Positions 11,073 to 19,992 of a stretch of DNA of 64,000 bases are shown here, piece after piece. The position numbers and the translations under genes were made by a program. Position 1 is the stretch's first letter; each line of letters starts with the position of its first letter. Origin of the DNA: Acinetobacter amyesii (GTDB lineage: Bacteria; Pseudomonadota; Gammaproteobacteria; Pseudomonadales; Moraxellaceae); assembly GCF_002018365.1 (NCBI RefSeq), contig NZ_MVKX01000005.1:62001-126000 (forward strand). Reading direction: 5' to 3'. The notes under the pieces are model-generated. The model made no database searches. It worked only from the letters and a program-made list of their open reading frames with translations, and had not been told where the DNA came from.

Positions 11073-11447
11073 CTATTTACGTGCATTTTCCTTGGCTTCA
11101 ATAATTTCAGGCAATGTTCGTTCAACCCAACCAATCAGATGCATTAACTTTTCTGCAGCCTGCGAGCCCATTAAAGTCAGTTGATATTCAACTTTGGGTG
11201 GCACGACTGGATAGACTGTCCGTAAGATAAAACCATCTTGATCGAGCATTTTCAGCGTTTGAGCCAGCATCTTTTCACTCACCCCTTCGATCCGCTGCTT
11301 AAGTTCACTAAAACGGTGTACCCCTTCAGTCAAACAACGCAAAACTAATACTGACCATTTATTGGTGAGATGTTCCAATATTTCTCGAGATGGACAATCC
11401 GTGGATAAAACTTGACCTAATAATTTACTTGTAGCGTATGTGTTCAT
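11073..11447 (-). CDS. qorR: HxlR-family redox-type regulator (QorR/YtfH-like)
   Basis: 124 residues when started at ATG 11447, which has AGGAAAG five bases upstream. The frame could be opened to 11468, but that codon lacks such a site and would overlap the operator. The HxlR winged helix is clear: CPSREILEHLTNKWSVLVL, HRFSELKQRIEGVSEKMLAQTLKML, then YPVVPPKVEYQLT. A conserved cysteine near the N-terminus (DCPS) is the redox sensor in family members such as QorR and HypR. It is divergent from qorB exactly as ytfH/ytfG are in E. coli, so it probably represses both genes until quinone/diamide-type stress oxidises the cysteine. Confidence 0.88.
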   Translation of the reverse strand: MNTYATSKLLGQVLSTDCPSREILEHLTNKWSVLVLRCLTEGVHRFSELKQRIEGVSEKMLAQTLKMLDQDGFILRTVYPVVPPKVEYQLTLMGSQAAEKLMHLIGWVERTLPEIIEAKENARK

Positions 11448-11468
11448 TAAATCTTTCCTCAAAGTCAC

Positions 11469-11507
11469 TAACTTACTTTTTGGTACGTACTTACATTTAG
11501 TAAGTTA
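11469..11507. promoter_or_regulatory. Candidate QorR operator in the divergent promoter region
   Basis: Inverted copies TAACTTAC (11469-11476) and GTAAGTTA (11500-11507) bracket a further GTACTTAC-like half-site. The cluster sits between the two divergent starts, where an HxlR dimer is expected to bind. The binding assignment is inferred. Confidence 0.6.
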
Positions 11508-11562
11508 ACAGATTAATATTCAACCATCAAGATCATTTATTCAACAATCAGAGGGTTTAAAT

Positions 11563-12417
11563 ATGAAAATCGCAATTACAGGTGCAACAGGTCAACTGGG
11601 CCAATTGGTCCTTCAATTTTTATTGAAAGAAACTGCAGCCGACAACATCATCGCTTTAGTTCGCTCACCAGAAAAAGCAGCATCCCTACAAGCTCAAGGC
11701 ATCGAACTTCGTCATTTTGACTATGATCAACCAGATACACTAGTTCCAGCACTACAAGGTGTCGATAAATTATTACTCATTTCTGCCAATGAAATTGGTC
11801 GTCGTACTCCACAACACAAAGCCGTAATTAATGCTGCTGTAGATGCGAAAGTTCCATATATTGCTTATACAAGCCTGTTACGTGCAGATACGTCACCATT
11901 GGGTTTATCTCAAGAACATCGTGAAACAGAAAGTTTGATTCAAGCTAGTGGTTTAACCTATACCTTCTTACGAAATAACTGGTATGTCGAAAACTATCTT
12001 GCCGCTGCTGAGCATGTGGTGGAAACAGGTACCTTATTTGGTGCAGCAAAGGATGGAAAAATTAATGCAGCGACCCGTGCTGACTATGCCGAAGCTGCTG
12101 CAAAAGTGCTTACAAGCGCTGGTCATGAGAATAAAACCTATGAACTTGCAAGCTCAGACAGTTTCACCTTGGCACAGCTTGCTGAAACCCTACAGCAAGT
12201 TTCAGGTCAAAATGTCCACTATCAAAATCTAACAGCAGAAGACTACACGCAAGGTCTATTACAAGCTGGCTTACCTGCTGGACTTGTAGATGTTATCGTC
12301 GATGCCGATATCAATAGCATTGACGGTGCGATGCAAAGTGATCGTAAGGACTTGGAACAGTTACTCGGTCACCCAACTACTTCTCTACGTAGTGCTGTTG
12401 AAGCTGCTTTAAAATAA
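11563..12417 (+). CDS. qorB: NAD(P)H:quinone oxidoreductase 2, QorB/YtfG-like
   Basis: 284 residues of the NmrA/atypical SDR family. It begins with the Rossmann motif ITGATGQLGQLV (4-15), then LLLISANEIGRR, YIAYTSLLRADTSPLGL (about 103-119), LRNNWYVENYL and GKINAATRADYAEAAA. These blocks match E. coli QorB (286 residues) almost word for word from memory. The family reduces quinones with NADPH. SD AGAGGG lies upstream of ATG 11563. The divergent HxlR gene and shared operator indicate induction by electrophile or quinone stress. Confidence 0.93.
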   Translation: MKIAITGATGQLGQLVLQFLLKETAADNIIALVRSPEKAASLQAQGIELRHFDYDQPDTLVPALQGVDKLLLISANEIGRRTPQHKAVINAAVDAKVPYIAYTSLLRADTSPLGLSQEHRETESLIQASGLTYTFLRNNWYVENYLAAAEHVVETGTLFGAAKDGKINAATRADYAEAAAKVLTSAGHENKTYELASSDSFTLAQLAETLQQVSGQNVHYQNLTAEDYTQGLLQAGLPAGLVDVIVDADINSIDGAMQSDRKDLEQLLGHPTTSLRSAVEAALK

Positions 12418-12429
12418 GATCGAACCATA

Positions 12430-12460
12430 AAAATGCCCGAATTGATTCGGGCTTTTTTTT
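12430..12460 (+). terminator. Intrinsic terminator after qorB
   Basis: Perfect stem GCCCGAAT / ATTCGGGC with a 2-base loop (in practice 4) and eight T's. Confidence 0.9.
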
Positions 12461-12473
12461 ATTTGAATTTCGC

Positions 12474-13154
12474 TTAGGGATGTACATTTTTTATCGGCAA
12501 ATCCATGTTCATATCTAAATTTGCCTTGGTATTACGCTCTGCGTTATACATCGTGGCATTAAAGGTTGCAATTTTTCGCATGGTCATCGGGTCATTAAGT
12601 TTTAGCTGTGGTGCAAACTGATGTACCACATGCAAATCGACTTTTTCATTAAACTCAAAATACACAGGGCCATTAAAATTAATTCGAATAGGAATGTTAT
12701 AGGTTCTTTTCAAATGAAAAGGCACATCTAACTTGACAGGAATGTCCATTTTTAACGGAAATTTCGGCACGAGTTTATTTTTAATCACCAAATCTGTGGT
12801 CGCCTCAAGCGGCATCGTCTGGTTAATTTGAATATTGGTGGAATAATCAATATCCACAGAGATCGGAACCTCTACACTAAACTGCAAATCTGCCAGATAT
12901 TTTCCCTTTAAGGGGAGTTGCAGCTTCCGATCTAAAGCAATCTGCGTATCCAACGTCCCTATGGACTGCGTTTGCAAATAATTGCCAACGGAAATTTTGG
13001 TGGGTAGTGAATGCGACAATTGAATATCTGCATTTTTTGCACGTACTTGCATCGACGCATAAATATTTAAATACAACCAAAATAGCACCGCAACCAATAA
13101 TGCAACTGCGATAAAACTTAAAATGATGCGCTTCGCCGATTGAAATATCCACAT
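12474..13154 (-). CDS. Membrane-anchored beta-repeat protein B (unknown function)
   Basis: 226 residues; I do not recognise a named family. A basic N-terminus is followed by one membrane helix (about 11-33, IILSFIAVALLVAVLFWLYL), so about 190 residues should face the periplasm. That part is a chain of short beta-like segments in which a hydrophobic-Pro-hydrophobic triplet recurs: LQLPLKG, VEVPISV, TMPLEA, KFPLKMDIPVKLDVPFHL, YNIPIRI. It lies 3 bases after protein A (13158-13874), is similar in design and is clearly co-transcribed. There are no catalytic-looking residues and no cysteine pairs. A structural or scaffolding role in the envelope is only a guess. Confidence 0.75.
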   Translation of the reverse strand: MWIFQSAKRIILSFIAVALLVAVLFWLYLNIYASMQVRAKNADIQLSHSLPTKISVGNYLQTQSIGTLDTQIALDRKLQLPLKGKYLADLQFSVEVPISVDIDYSTNIQINQTMPLEATTDLVIKNKLVPKFPLKMDIPVKLDVPFHLKRTYNIPIRINFNGPVYFEFNEKVDLHVVHQFAPQLKLNDPMTMRKIATFNATMYNAERNTKANLDMNMDLPIKNVHP

Positions 13155-13157
13155 GGC

Positions 13158-13874
13158 TTACTCCTGAGCTTTCGCTACAGTTTTGGCATGCTCTCTGTTG
13201 AGTCGCATTGTTTTTAGTGGAATTACCAATTCACCCTTTTTAATTTGAACCGGCAACGTATTTTGCACATCCACTGTCGCTTTTAATGCCGTTTTAATTG
13301 GAACATTTAAATTACCTTCAATTGGAATGTTGGTTTTTAAATTTGCATTCAGTGGAATATGTAGGTTTTCTTTCAGCACGGTTTTGACTGGTGCATCAAA
13401 TTTTAAATGTACTTTTTGCTCCAAAGGCACATTCATATTCACTGGAATATCCAATTGAATTGGGATATCACCTTTGAGTGGCAATGTCACATCCTGCCCC
13501 ATGACTTTAACTTTTACTTTGGTATTCACAGGAAGGTTTTGATTCACTTTCAAAGTTTCACGCACTGGAATCGTGGTCTTGATCGGGACTTGATTATCAA
13601 AATACACCCGTGGTGTCAGCGTTTGAGTTAAGGGAATATTTAAATTTTCATGTATCGGAATTTCAGCATTCACCCGCCCTGTCACGTCCACATCCAAGGC
13701 ATCATGAATTTTGACTTCGGCTTGTAATGGCTCTTGCAGGTCGATATTGACGTTTTGATTTTCTAGCGGGATATAAATATTAAAGTGCTTAAACACCCAA
13801 ATGGCGATGAGTACACCACAGAGTGCAGCAAACACAATAAATGCCAATCCACTGAGCATGTGCTTTGCTTGCAA
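13158..13874 (-). CDS. Membrane-anchored beta-repeat protein A (unknown function)
   Basis: 238 residues. The start is a TTG at 13874 with AGGA seven bases upstream; the first ATG (13859) has no ribosome site. One membrane helix (about 7-30) is followed by roughly nine degenerate units of 18-24 residues, each with a core such as ENLNIPL, ENLHIPL, GNLNVPI, MNVPLEQ, QNLPV and TLPLKGD. The repeated region is rich in Val, Ile, Lys, Asn and Pro, and lacks Cys and almost all aromatic residues, as expected for an extended periplasmic beta structure. The stop is 3 bases before protein B. No function can be assigned; the pair probably arose by duplication. Confidence 0.75.
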   Translation of the reverse strand: MQAKHMLSGLAFIVFAALCGVLIAIWVFKHFNIYIPLENQNVNIDLQEPLQAEVKIHDALDVDVTGRVNAEIPIHENLNIPLTQTLTPRVYFDNQVPIKTTIPVRETLKVNQNLPVNTKVKVKVMGQDVTLPLKGDIPIQLDIPVNMNVPLEQKVHLKFDAPVKTVLKENLHIPLNANLKTNIPIEGNLNVPIKTALKATVDVQNTLPVQIKKGELVIPLKTMRLNREHAKTVAKAQE

Positions 13875-14122
13875 ACTAAATTCCTTTTGCTTTTTTATTT
13901 TTACAGCTTTATTTTGAACACATTACCCAAACCAGTTTGCAATTTTTTGTATTTATTTCTTTAATAATTTCATTAACTTAAAACTTGAATATTTTAGTCG
14001 GCTTTTTCATTATAAATGACTCGCACTCATCTAACAGTGGCAGAAAAAACAAGACATTTTGATGCTTTTGATCAATCCACCCATCGTCTATGCCTTAAGC
14101 TATTCATCCCTACTCATTAGAT

Positions 14123-14156
14123 AAAAAAAAGAGCCTCAAATGAGGCTCTTTTTTTT
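14123..14156. terminator. Strong bidirectional terminator after gap
   Basis: Perfect stem GAGCCTCA / TGAGGCTC with a 2-base loop, flanked by an A run on the left and T run on the right. It is positioned to end the leftward gap transcript. Confidence 0.9.
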
Positions 14157-14167
14157 GCTTTCACAAA

Positions 14168-15625
14168 TTATGCATTTGTTTCAGCAGGAATTTTTGGATA
14201 GCTTACGCCGCCCATTTGTTCTGCAATACGTAATACTTGGCAGCTATAACCCACTTCGTTATCGTACCAAACATAAGCAGTTAAACGATTACCAGAAGTG
14301 ATTGTCGCTTGAGCGTCAAATACACCTGCAGTACGCGAACCGATAAAGTCAGACGATACAACTTCAGTTGAGTTTGTATAACCAATTTGACCTTGAAGGT
14401 TAGAGTTGATTGAGATTTGGCGAATGTATTCATTCACTTCTTCACGATCAACATCTTGACCTAAAGTAAGGTTCAAAATTGCTAGAGATACGTTTGGAGT
14501 AGGTACACGTACTGAGTTACCAGTCAATTTACCTTGAAGAGCAGGAAGCGCTTTAGCAACAGCTTTAGCAGCACCTGTTTCAGTAATAACCATGTTCAAT
14601 GTTGCAGCACGGCCACGACGGTCAGCTTTATGGTAGTTGTCGATTAAGTTTTGGTCGTTCGTGAACGAGTGAACTGTTTCAACGTGACCATTGATCACTG
14701 TGTACTTGTCGTTTAACACTTTAAGTGTTGGTGTGATCGCGTTTGTTGTACAGCTTGCAGCAGAGATGATTGTATCTTCATCAAGGATGTCAGCTTGGTT
14801 CACTCCGTATACAACGTTCTTCATGTCACCTTTACCAGGTGCAGTTAGAATTACACGTGCAGCGCCAGCGCATTTAAGGTGCTGTGCAAGACCTTCAGAA
14901 TCACGCCATTTACCTGTGTTATCGATTACAAGTGCATTGTTAATACCGTAAGCAGTGTAATCAACTTCAGATGGGTTAGACGCATAGATCACTTTGATGA
15001 AGTTACCGTTAGCAATGATTGCTTCGTTTTCTTCATCAACAGAAATTGTACCTGCGAATGGACCATGAATAGAGTCACGACGTAACAAAGACGCACGTTT
15101 TTCTAAGTCACCGTCAGCAGTTTTACGTACAACGATCGCCTTAAGGTTAAGACCACGACCTAGACCAGATTGGCTGATCATCAAACGTGCAAGGATACGA
15201 CCAATACGACCGAAACCGTAAAGTACAACATCACGGTTTTCAACGTTAGTTGCATTGCCTTCAAGTGATTTCACAGCGTCAGCAACGAATGCGTCAACAT
15301 CACCGCCTTTTTCTTTGAACTCAACAGCAAGTTTGCCAAGATCAATTTCAGCAGTACCGATGTTTTCGATTTTTGCCAAAGCTTCAAGAATTGGGAAAGT
15401 GTTCACAACTGAAAGTTCAACGTCAAGTACGCGAGTACGACGATGCGCTTTAAGAATTTGGATAACCGAACGGTTAATTAAAGAACGACCGTATACTGTA
15501 GCTACGATGTTTTTTTCACGATATAACTGACCCACTAGGGCAATCATTCGTTCCGCGATTTCTTCACGGTTTTTCCAGCGACCTTGGTGCTCTGCATGTA
15601 GGGCAACGATAGTGTCTTTGCTCAC
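14168..15625 (-). CDS. gap: Glyceraldehyde-3-phosphate dehydrogenase, long form with N-terminal extension
   Basis: 485 residues, some 150 longer than the classical 330-residue enzyme. The first 130 residues are a separate extension with no obvious motif. Then the NAD-binding domain starts (VVLYGFGRIGRILARLM, 133-149), followed by the catalytic block AASCTTNAITP with Cys292, HSFTNDQNLID, RRGRAATLNM and YVWYDNEVGYSCQ near the C-terminus. A comparable long GAPDH occurs in Pseudomonas and Acinetobacter. Acinetobacter generally lacks a complete Embden-Meyerhof route, so a gluconeogenic direction is likely (inference). It appears monocistronic, with a strong terminator behind. Confidence 0.93.
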   Translation of the reverse strand: MSKDTIVALHAEHQGRWKNREEIAERMIALVGQLYREKNIVATVYGRSLINRSVIQILKAHRRTRVLDVELSVVNTFPILEALAKIENIGTAEIDLGKLAVEFKEKGGDVDAFVADAVKSLEGNATNVENRDVVLYGFGRIGRILARLMISQSGLGRGLNLKAIVVRKTADGDLEKRASLLRRDSIHGPFAGTISVDEENEAIIANGNFIKVIYASNPSEVDYTAYGINNALVIDNTGKWRDSEGLAQHLKCAGAARVILTAPGKGDMKNVVYGVNQADILDEDTIISAASCTTNAITPTLKVLNDKYTVINGHVETVHSFTNDQNLIDNYHKADRRGRAATLNMVITETGAAKAVAKALPALQGKLTGNSVRVPTPNVSLAILNLTLGQDVDREEVNEYIRQISINSNLQGQIGYTNSTEVVSSDFIGSRTAGVFDAQATITSGNRLTAYVWYDNEVGYSCQVLRIAEQMGGVSYPKIPAETNA

Positions 15626-16337
15626 AGATACGTCCTCTAATTAATTGTAAATCTAAGCATAAATTTCAAAACCCCACAATTGTAATGGAAAACTGAAAAT
15701 TAATGAATCTAAAAGCAGATTTCGACAAGGTTATTTTGTTATATATTCACTATAAATTTTTAAAATAATCATGATTAGTATTATGATTTTATAGCCGAAA
15801 GTTGAAAAACCGGCTTTTTCGCAGATTTTTGTCACAAAATTTCAAATGTAGTTTTATCAACCAGATCTCTGCGCATTTAACTCTAAGATGAACGAATATT
15901 TATATTTTTCAAATTGTGGTGTTTTTTTATTTTGGGGCAATTTCTTGTATTTTTACTGATGTTAAGCTCGTAATAATAATTTCACATTTTTAAATGATTT
16001 TTAAGACTATTCGACGGAGTCTTACATCTGAGGTTTGAATAAAGGGTTTAGCCTTCAGCTGGAGGTACTCTTACGAAACGTTGTTTCTCATTTGGCAAAA
16101 TGAGAAGCGTGCTTCATAAGGAAACCATCTTGCGGAGCAATGCTCCTCACCGCAAAACTCGTTCACTACCGTCAATTTATTCAAAGTATCGCCAAAACAT
16201 TTTTTATTAGAAGTAACCCTGTCTCAGACAATTGCGGATGACATTACCGCGTATCGTTCTTTTATTTGAATCAAATTACGCCTCTAATGTTACTGCCTAA
16301 CATTAGTTTTAAAGTCAGATCAATATTTAAAATTCTG
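15626..16337. other. Intergenic region upstream of gap
   Basis: 712 bases without a convincing gene. The gap-proximal 350 bases are very AT-rich and must contain the leftward gap promoter; a GC-poor hairpin AGCCG...CGGCT followed by T's occurs near 15793-15821. From about 16000 to 16180 the composition shifts to near-balanced GC and contains three stem-loops, listed separately. The remainder up to 16337 is downstream of the 570-residue gene, and I saw no clean T-tailed terminator for that gene. Confidence 0.6.
16002..16155 (+). ncRNA. Candidate structured RNA or interspersed repeat element
   Basis: Three hairpins lie in 154 bases: TAAGACT/AGTCTTA (16002-16024), TTCTCATTT/AAATGAGAA (16085-16106), and a long interrupted helix TTGCGG+GAGC / GCTC...CCGCAA (16130-16155). 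The GC content is clearly above the flanks. The strand is uncertain because perfect stems fold on either strand. A frame from about 16062 to 16209 is also free of stops but has no good start. It may be a small RNA, a REP-like repeat or a gene remnant. No second copy exists in this window. Confidence 0.3.
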
Positions 16338-18050
16338 TTAATTTTTCAGATTCTCAGCAAATTTTTCTAGATTAAAATCAAAGAAATTTACACTCAGCTC
16401 TAATATTTTCGGAAGTGCATTTAAACCATTCTCTCCAGCACTAATCGCAAAATATCTCTGATCACTAAAAGACTGCAGGTTTAAGGCATTTTCACATGGC
16501 TCAAAATCGAGATTGACGAGCTGTGACGCATGTTCCTTCAGCAACATTAAAACCTGCATATAAGTCTGTCGCTTTTTTTGCTGCTGCACTTTTAAAGCAT
16601 CGGCTTCAAGGCTTTCATAATCCCCTGTTTTCGTCATGCGTTTGGAAAATCCAACATGCGCGCCATGGGTACCCATATTTTCTACAGTTGCTTCTGTAGC
16701 AAAGATCTTCTGTTGATCATCGACCGACTGCAAGAGTGCCTTCAGCGCCATATAAATTTGCTGTGACTGCTGATGATGAAACCCCCAATCATCTTCGTTT
16801 TGGACATGAAAAATTTGAGCACGCCGTTTCAACAAAAGCACCTGCCAAGCCTGTAGTTGAAGTCGCAGTCGTTTCAACTCCAAACTTGCCTCAAACTTTG
16901 GGCAACTACTCAAGACTTTTAGACTCGTGATGAGCTTCTGAGATATTTGCATGCTATGGAAAAATACAAAATCATGTTGTATCTGCTCATTCAGTTGATA
17001 TTGAACAGTCTGATGCAATGGCTTCAAAATCAATGCATTGAACTGCTGCTCAAAAGTAGGTAAAACCGTCGCCAATTGTTGAGTGGCATCCTCTACATGC
17101 AGCATTAAAAGTAGATGCTTATCTACCCGTATATGTAGTTGCTGCATTAAATTTTGCAGATCTAAATGTATAAAACCTGCAATGGATGCTAGCTTTGAGA
17201 CTTGAATTTTTAATTGTTCTATTTGCTGATTTTCTAAAGCAGTATTTAAATCTATAGCTGCCCCATCAAAAACTTCGTCTGCTAAGGCGTCATTGTGCTT
17301 TGTCGATAAAAACCGAGTTGCTGAATACTGCGTCGTCCAATCTAAATCAGGCGACAAAATATAAATAAACTCAGATGTTTGTACGATTTGTAAATATCGT
17401 ATTTTTTGTTCACGCTTTAAATAGTATTTAAAAATCGGATGTTGCCAAACCTCAGATGATTTCGGGATAGAAGCATCAAAAACTTGCCCCAACACATGTG
17501 ACTTTAAGAAAATTTCGATCAAGAAAATTTTGACTTGCTGAGCAGTGAGTTGACGTGCATCACTCGGCACAATCAAATCCATTTCACGAATGATTTGTGC
17601 GGCATTTAAAATAAAATGCCGATGTAATACGTTTTTTTCATGCTGTAATTCAAAATCTTCTTCTGCATCTATTTTATTGATATAGCTTATGTTTTCATCT
17701 AATTTTTGCGCAACTTGAATACTCATTGTCAATGTTCGAAGTTCTTCGAGCTGTGTTGCCAAATACTGTGCATGCTCACGCATGACATCATATTTTAGTA
17801 CTTTCATCAGCATACCCAAATTCATCGGTACATCAAGTTGATACGACTGTGATGAAGACTCCCAACGAATACCTTTTGGCAATAACACCTGCTGTATCTG
17901 CGCTAAATTGGATTGATCAAGATCAGTACATACTTCAGACACAATACTCCGCCAATGCTGATCCAACACAGGCTCTAGCTGTAAAAGTTTAGCGCTTAGA
18001 TGAAATGGGACAACCACTGACTGCTTCCTGTATCTTGGTTCTTTAATCAA
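16338..18050 (-). CDS. Large soluble protein of unknown function
   Basis: 570 residues, not recognised. No signal peptide or membrane helix is seen. It is rich in Gln, Leu and Lys with long helical stretches (for example about 80-150 and 280-420) suggesting an all-alpha, partly coiled-coil cytoplasmic protein. The only sequence features that stand out are TTQYSATRFLSTKHNDALADEVF (about 240-262) and a short Gly/His-rich loop GTHGAHVGFSKRMTKTGDY (about 471-489). No nucleotide-binding, metal or protease motif is present. It stands alone between the structured patch and the rarD-like gene. The start at ATG 18050 opens MIKEPRYRKQSVVV. I infer an Acinetobacter-lineage protein. Confidence 0.7.
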   Translation of the reverse strand: MIKEPRYRKQSVVVPFHLSAKLLQLEPVLDQHWRSIVSEVCTDLDQSNLAQIQQVLLPKGIRWESSSQSYQLDVPMNLGMLMKVLKYDVMREHAQYLATQLEELRTLTMSIQVAQKLDENISYINKIDAEEDFELQHEKNVLHRHFILNAAQIIREMDLIVPSDARQLTAQQVKIFLIEIFLKSHVLGQVFDASIPKSSEVWQHPIFKYYLKREQKIRYLQIVQTSEFIYILSPDLDWTTQYSATRFLSTKHNDALADEVFDGAAIDLNTALENQQIEQLKIQVSKLASIAGFIHLDLQNLMQQLHIRVDKHLLLMLHVEDATQQLATVLPTFEQQFNALILKPLHQTVQYQLNEQIQHDFVFFHSMQISQKLITSLKVLSSCPKFEASLELKRLRLQLQAWQVLLLKRRAQIFHVQNEDDWGFHHQQSQQIYMALKALLQSVDDQQKIFATEATVENMGTHGAHVGFSKRMTKTGDYESLEADALKVQQQKKRQTYMQVLMLLKEHASQLVNLDFEPCENALNLQSFSDQRYFAISAGENGLNALPKILELSVNFFDFNLEKFAENLKN

Positions 18051-18235
18051 TCTTTTATCGATTTCAGTTTATTTTTATCTAAAATAAATATTTTTGTACA
18101 CCATCATTCAATACTGTTCTTCCTAAACAATGAATTGAATCATGGCGTGTTTTAATTTTCTAAGTTTAAGATTTTCTTAAAAAACAGCAAGCGTTAATTG
18201 TAAACTGATCAATTTATCGTACCAGTATTTTCAGT

Positions 18236-19168
18236 CTAAGAATCGATTCGATCATTTAAAGCTTTTACATTTTTCGCCAAAACACGTTCATTTTGCTTTT
18301 GTTTATACAGATGCAAAATGCCTTCTATCACCAATAACAATACCGCACCCCAAATTGGAATATAAGTTAGCCATTCTTCGGCTTCTACTCGCTCACCCAA
18401 TGCGATCGATGCAAAGGCTAACAACACGGGTTCTAAATAACTCAACAAACCAAAAATCACAAATGGCAAATAACGACTCGCCAACATATAGCTACCTAAG
18501 CCAAGCGCACTCAGAAAACCAAGTCCCAAAACCGCCAAAATCAGATGAGGGAATAACGACATCAGCGCTACACTATCGCTATGAATAAATCCTAAATAAA
18601 ATGCTACAGGCAGAATTAAGCAAAGATCCCACCAAAAACCACCCAAATGATCAGTTTTAAAGGTACGACGTAAAAAGAAATAAATCGGGTAAGCCACAGC
18701 GACATAAACAGTTTCCCACGCGATGCTGCCAATGCGCCAAATTTCGTGGCCAACACCTAAAATTGCCAGTGCCACGGCAGCCATCTGCCATTTAGAAAGC
18801 TTTTCTTTATACAGCACACATCCGACCAGAACCATGACTAAAGGAAGTAAAAAATATCCCAAAGAAACTTCTAGTCCACGGCCATTAATTGGCCCCCACA
18901 AAAACAACCAAAGCTGTGTGGTACATAAAAAAGAACTGATAATTAACCAAATCAGAAAGATCGGCTGTTTGACCACTCGCCAAAAAATTTCACTGACTTT
19001 TTTTAAATCTTTCATCCACCACATAAATAGCGTTAAAAATGGCAAGGTCGCTAACATGCGCCATGCAAAGGTTTGCTCGCTATCTAGAGGTTTTAAAAAG
19101 ATGGTAAAGAAATACAAAATACCAAAAGTGACCGATGCCAATACAGACAATGCAACGCCTTTATACAT
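18236..19168 (-). CDS. rarD: RarD-type EamA-family permease
   Basis: 310 residues from ATG 19168, chosen because GGAG lies six bases upstream. An in-frame ATG at 19195 has no ribosome site. About ten membrane helices in two EamA-like halves; motifs such as KGVALSVLASVTFGILYF at the start, GRGLEVSLGYFLLPL (about 108-122) and LPFVIFGLLSYLEPVLL (about 238-254) are those of the RarD/chloramphenicol-sensitivity subgroup of the drug/metabolite transporter superfamily. Substrate unknown. A basic, Gln/Asn-rich tail follows the last helix. Confidence 0.85.
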   Translation of the reverse strand: MYKGVALSVLASVTFGILYFFTIFLKPLDSEQTFAWRMLATLPFLTLFMWWMKDLKKVSEIFWRVVKQPIFLIWLIISSFLCTTQLWLFLWGPINGRGLEVSLGYFLLPLVMVLVGCVLYKEKLSKWQMAAVALAILGVGHEIWRIGSIAWETVYVAVAYPIYFFLRRTFKTDHLGGFWWDLCLILPVAFYLGFIHSDSVALMSLFPHLILAVLGLGFLSALGLGSYMLASRYLPFVIFGLLSYLEPVLLAFASIALGERVEAEEWLTYIPIWGAVLLLVIEGILHLYKQKQNERVLAKNVKALNDRIDS

Positions 19169-19250
19169 CTTCCACTCCAGTCCCAAATACACCATGAATT
19201 TGATATTTTGCTTGATTGATCAAGCTTTTCGCAGAGACATTCTAGCAAAT

Positions 19251-19279
19251 AAAAAACCATGCACAGGCATGGTTTTTTA
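19251..19279 (-). terminator. Intrinsic terminator after the lipocalin gene
   Basis: Stem AAACCATGC / GCATGGTTT with ACAG loop, A run on the left and T run on the right. On the minus strand it ends the lipocalin transcript. Confidence 0.87.
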
Positions 19280-19301
19280 GCATTTGTTCAAATATTTAGA
19301 T

Positions 19302-19892
19302 TTATGGTTTTACTGTCTGCTTGGTATGAATAATATCTGATAAGTCATAACCGACAGATTGAGCATAATTCAGATATTCCTGAATCACCTCCTGATCTGG
19401 ATGAGCCGAACGAGAAAGCACCCACATATATTTACGACGAGGTTCACCCACCAAGACTGTTTGATAGTCTTCATCGGCTTTGAGCACCCAATAATCACCA
19501 CGCCCCACAGGCAACCAACGAATCGCTTCAGGTAAGAAACTGACTTTTAATTTTGAGTTAAACGGTGCATTTTGTACAAATGCCTCGCCTATTGATTGTT
19601 TCTTGGTGCCATCTTTCGATACACAGCGATTATTGACATTAATATTGCCGTTTTCATTTAAAGTATAGACCGCGGTAACATCACGATCACAGCTTTTTTG
19701 AAAGACTAAAGGCTTACGAGCAACTTCATACCACATACCTAAATAACGATCGAGCTCGACTTTTTCCACAGTCTGTAACGGTTTCGTCTGTGCATAGGCC
19801 ATTGTGGCTGCACCCAAACCAATTAACACTGCTGCACCAAGTGCAATTTTTGCGAGTTTAAAACCAGCTTTCGGAAGATTCGTTGTTGTCAT
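19302..19892 (-). CDS. Blc-type bacterial lipocalin
   Basis: 196 residues. An N-terminal hydrophobic segment (about 14-34, ending MAYAQ) is a signal peptide. There is no lipobox cysteine, so unlike E. coli Blc it should be soluble periplasmic, not a lipoprotein. The lipocalin core is evident: the SCR1 motif LDRYLGMWYEVARKP (about 46-60), VTAVYTL, YWVLKADEDYQTVLVGEPRRKYMWVLSR (about 134-161) and the closing helix. Family members bind lysophospholipids or other small hydrophobic ligands. It is monocistronic, between rarD and uvrB. Confidence 0.9.
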   Translation of the reverse strand: MTTTNLPKAGFKLAKIALGAAVLIGLGAATMAYAQTKPLQTVEKVELDRYLGMWYEVARKPLVFQKSCDRDVTAVYTLNENGNINVNNRCVSKDGTKKQSIGEAFVQNAPFNSKLKVSFLPEAIRWLPVGRGDYWVLKADEDYQTVLVGEPRRKYMWVLSRSAHPDQEVIQEYLNYAQSVGYDLSDIIHTKQTVKP

Positions 19893-19992
19893 TTTTATGC
19901 CTCATTTCGATGCAAAACATTCGATGAAAATTAAGTAATTCTTTCTCTCGTGTTTTAACTCTAGCCGAAAAAATTGCTCTAAAAATCATTTT

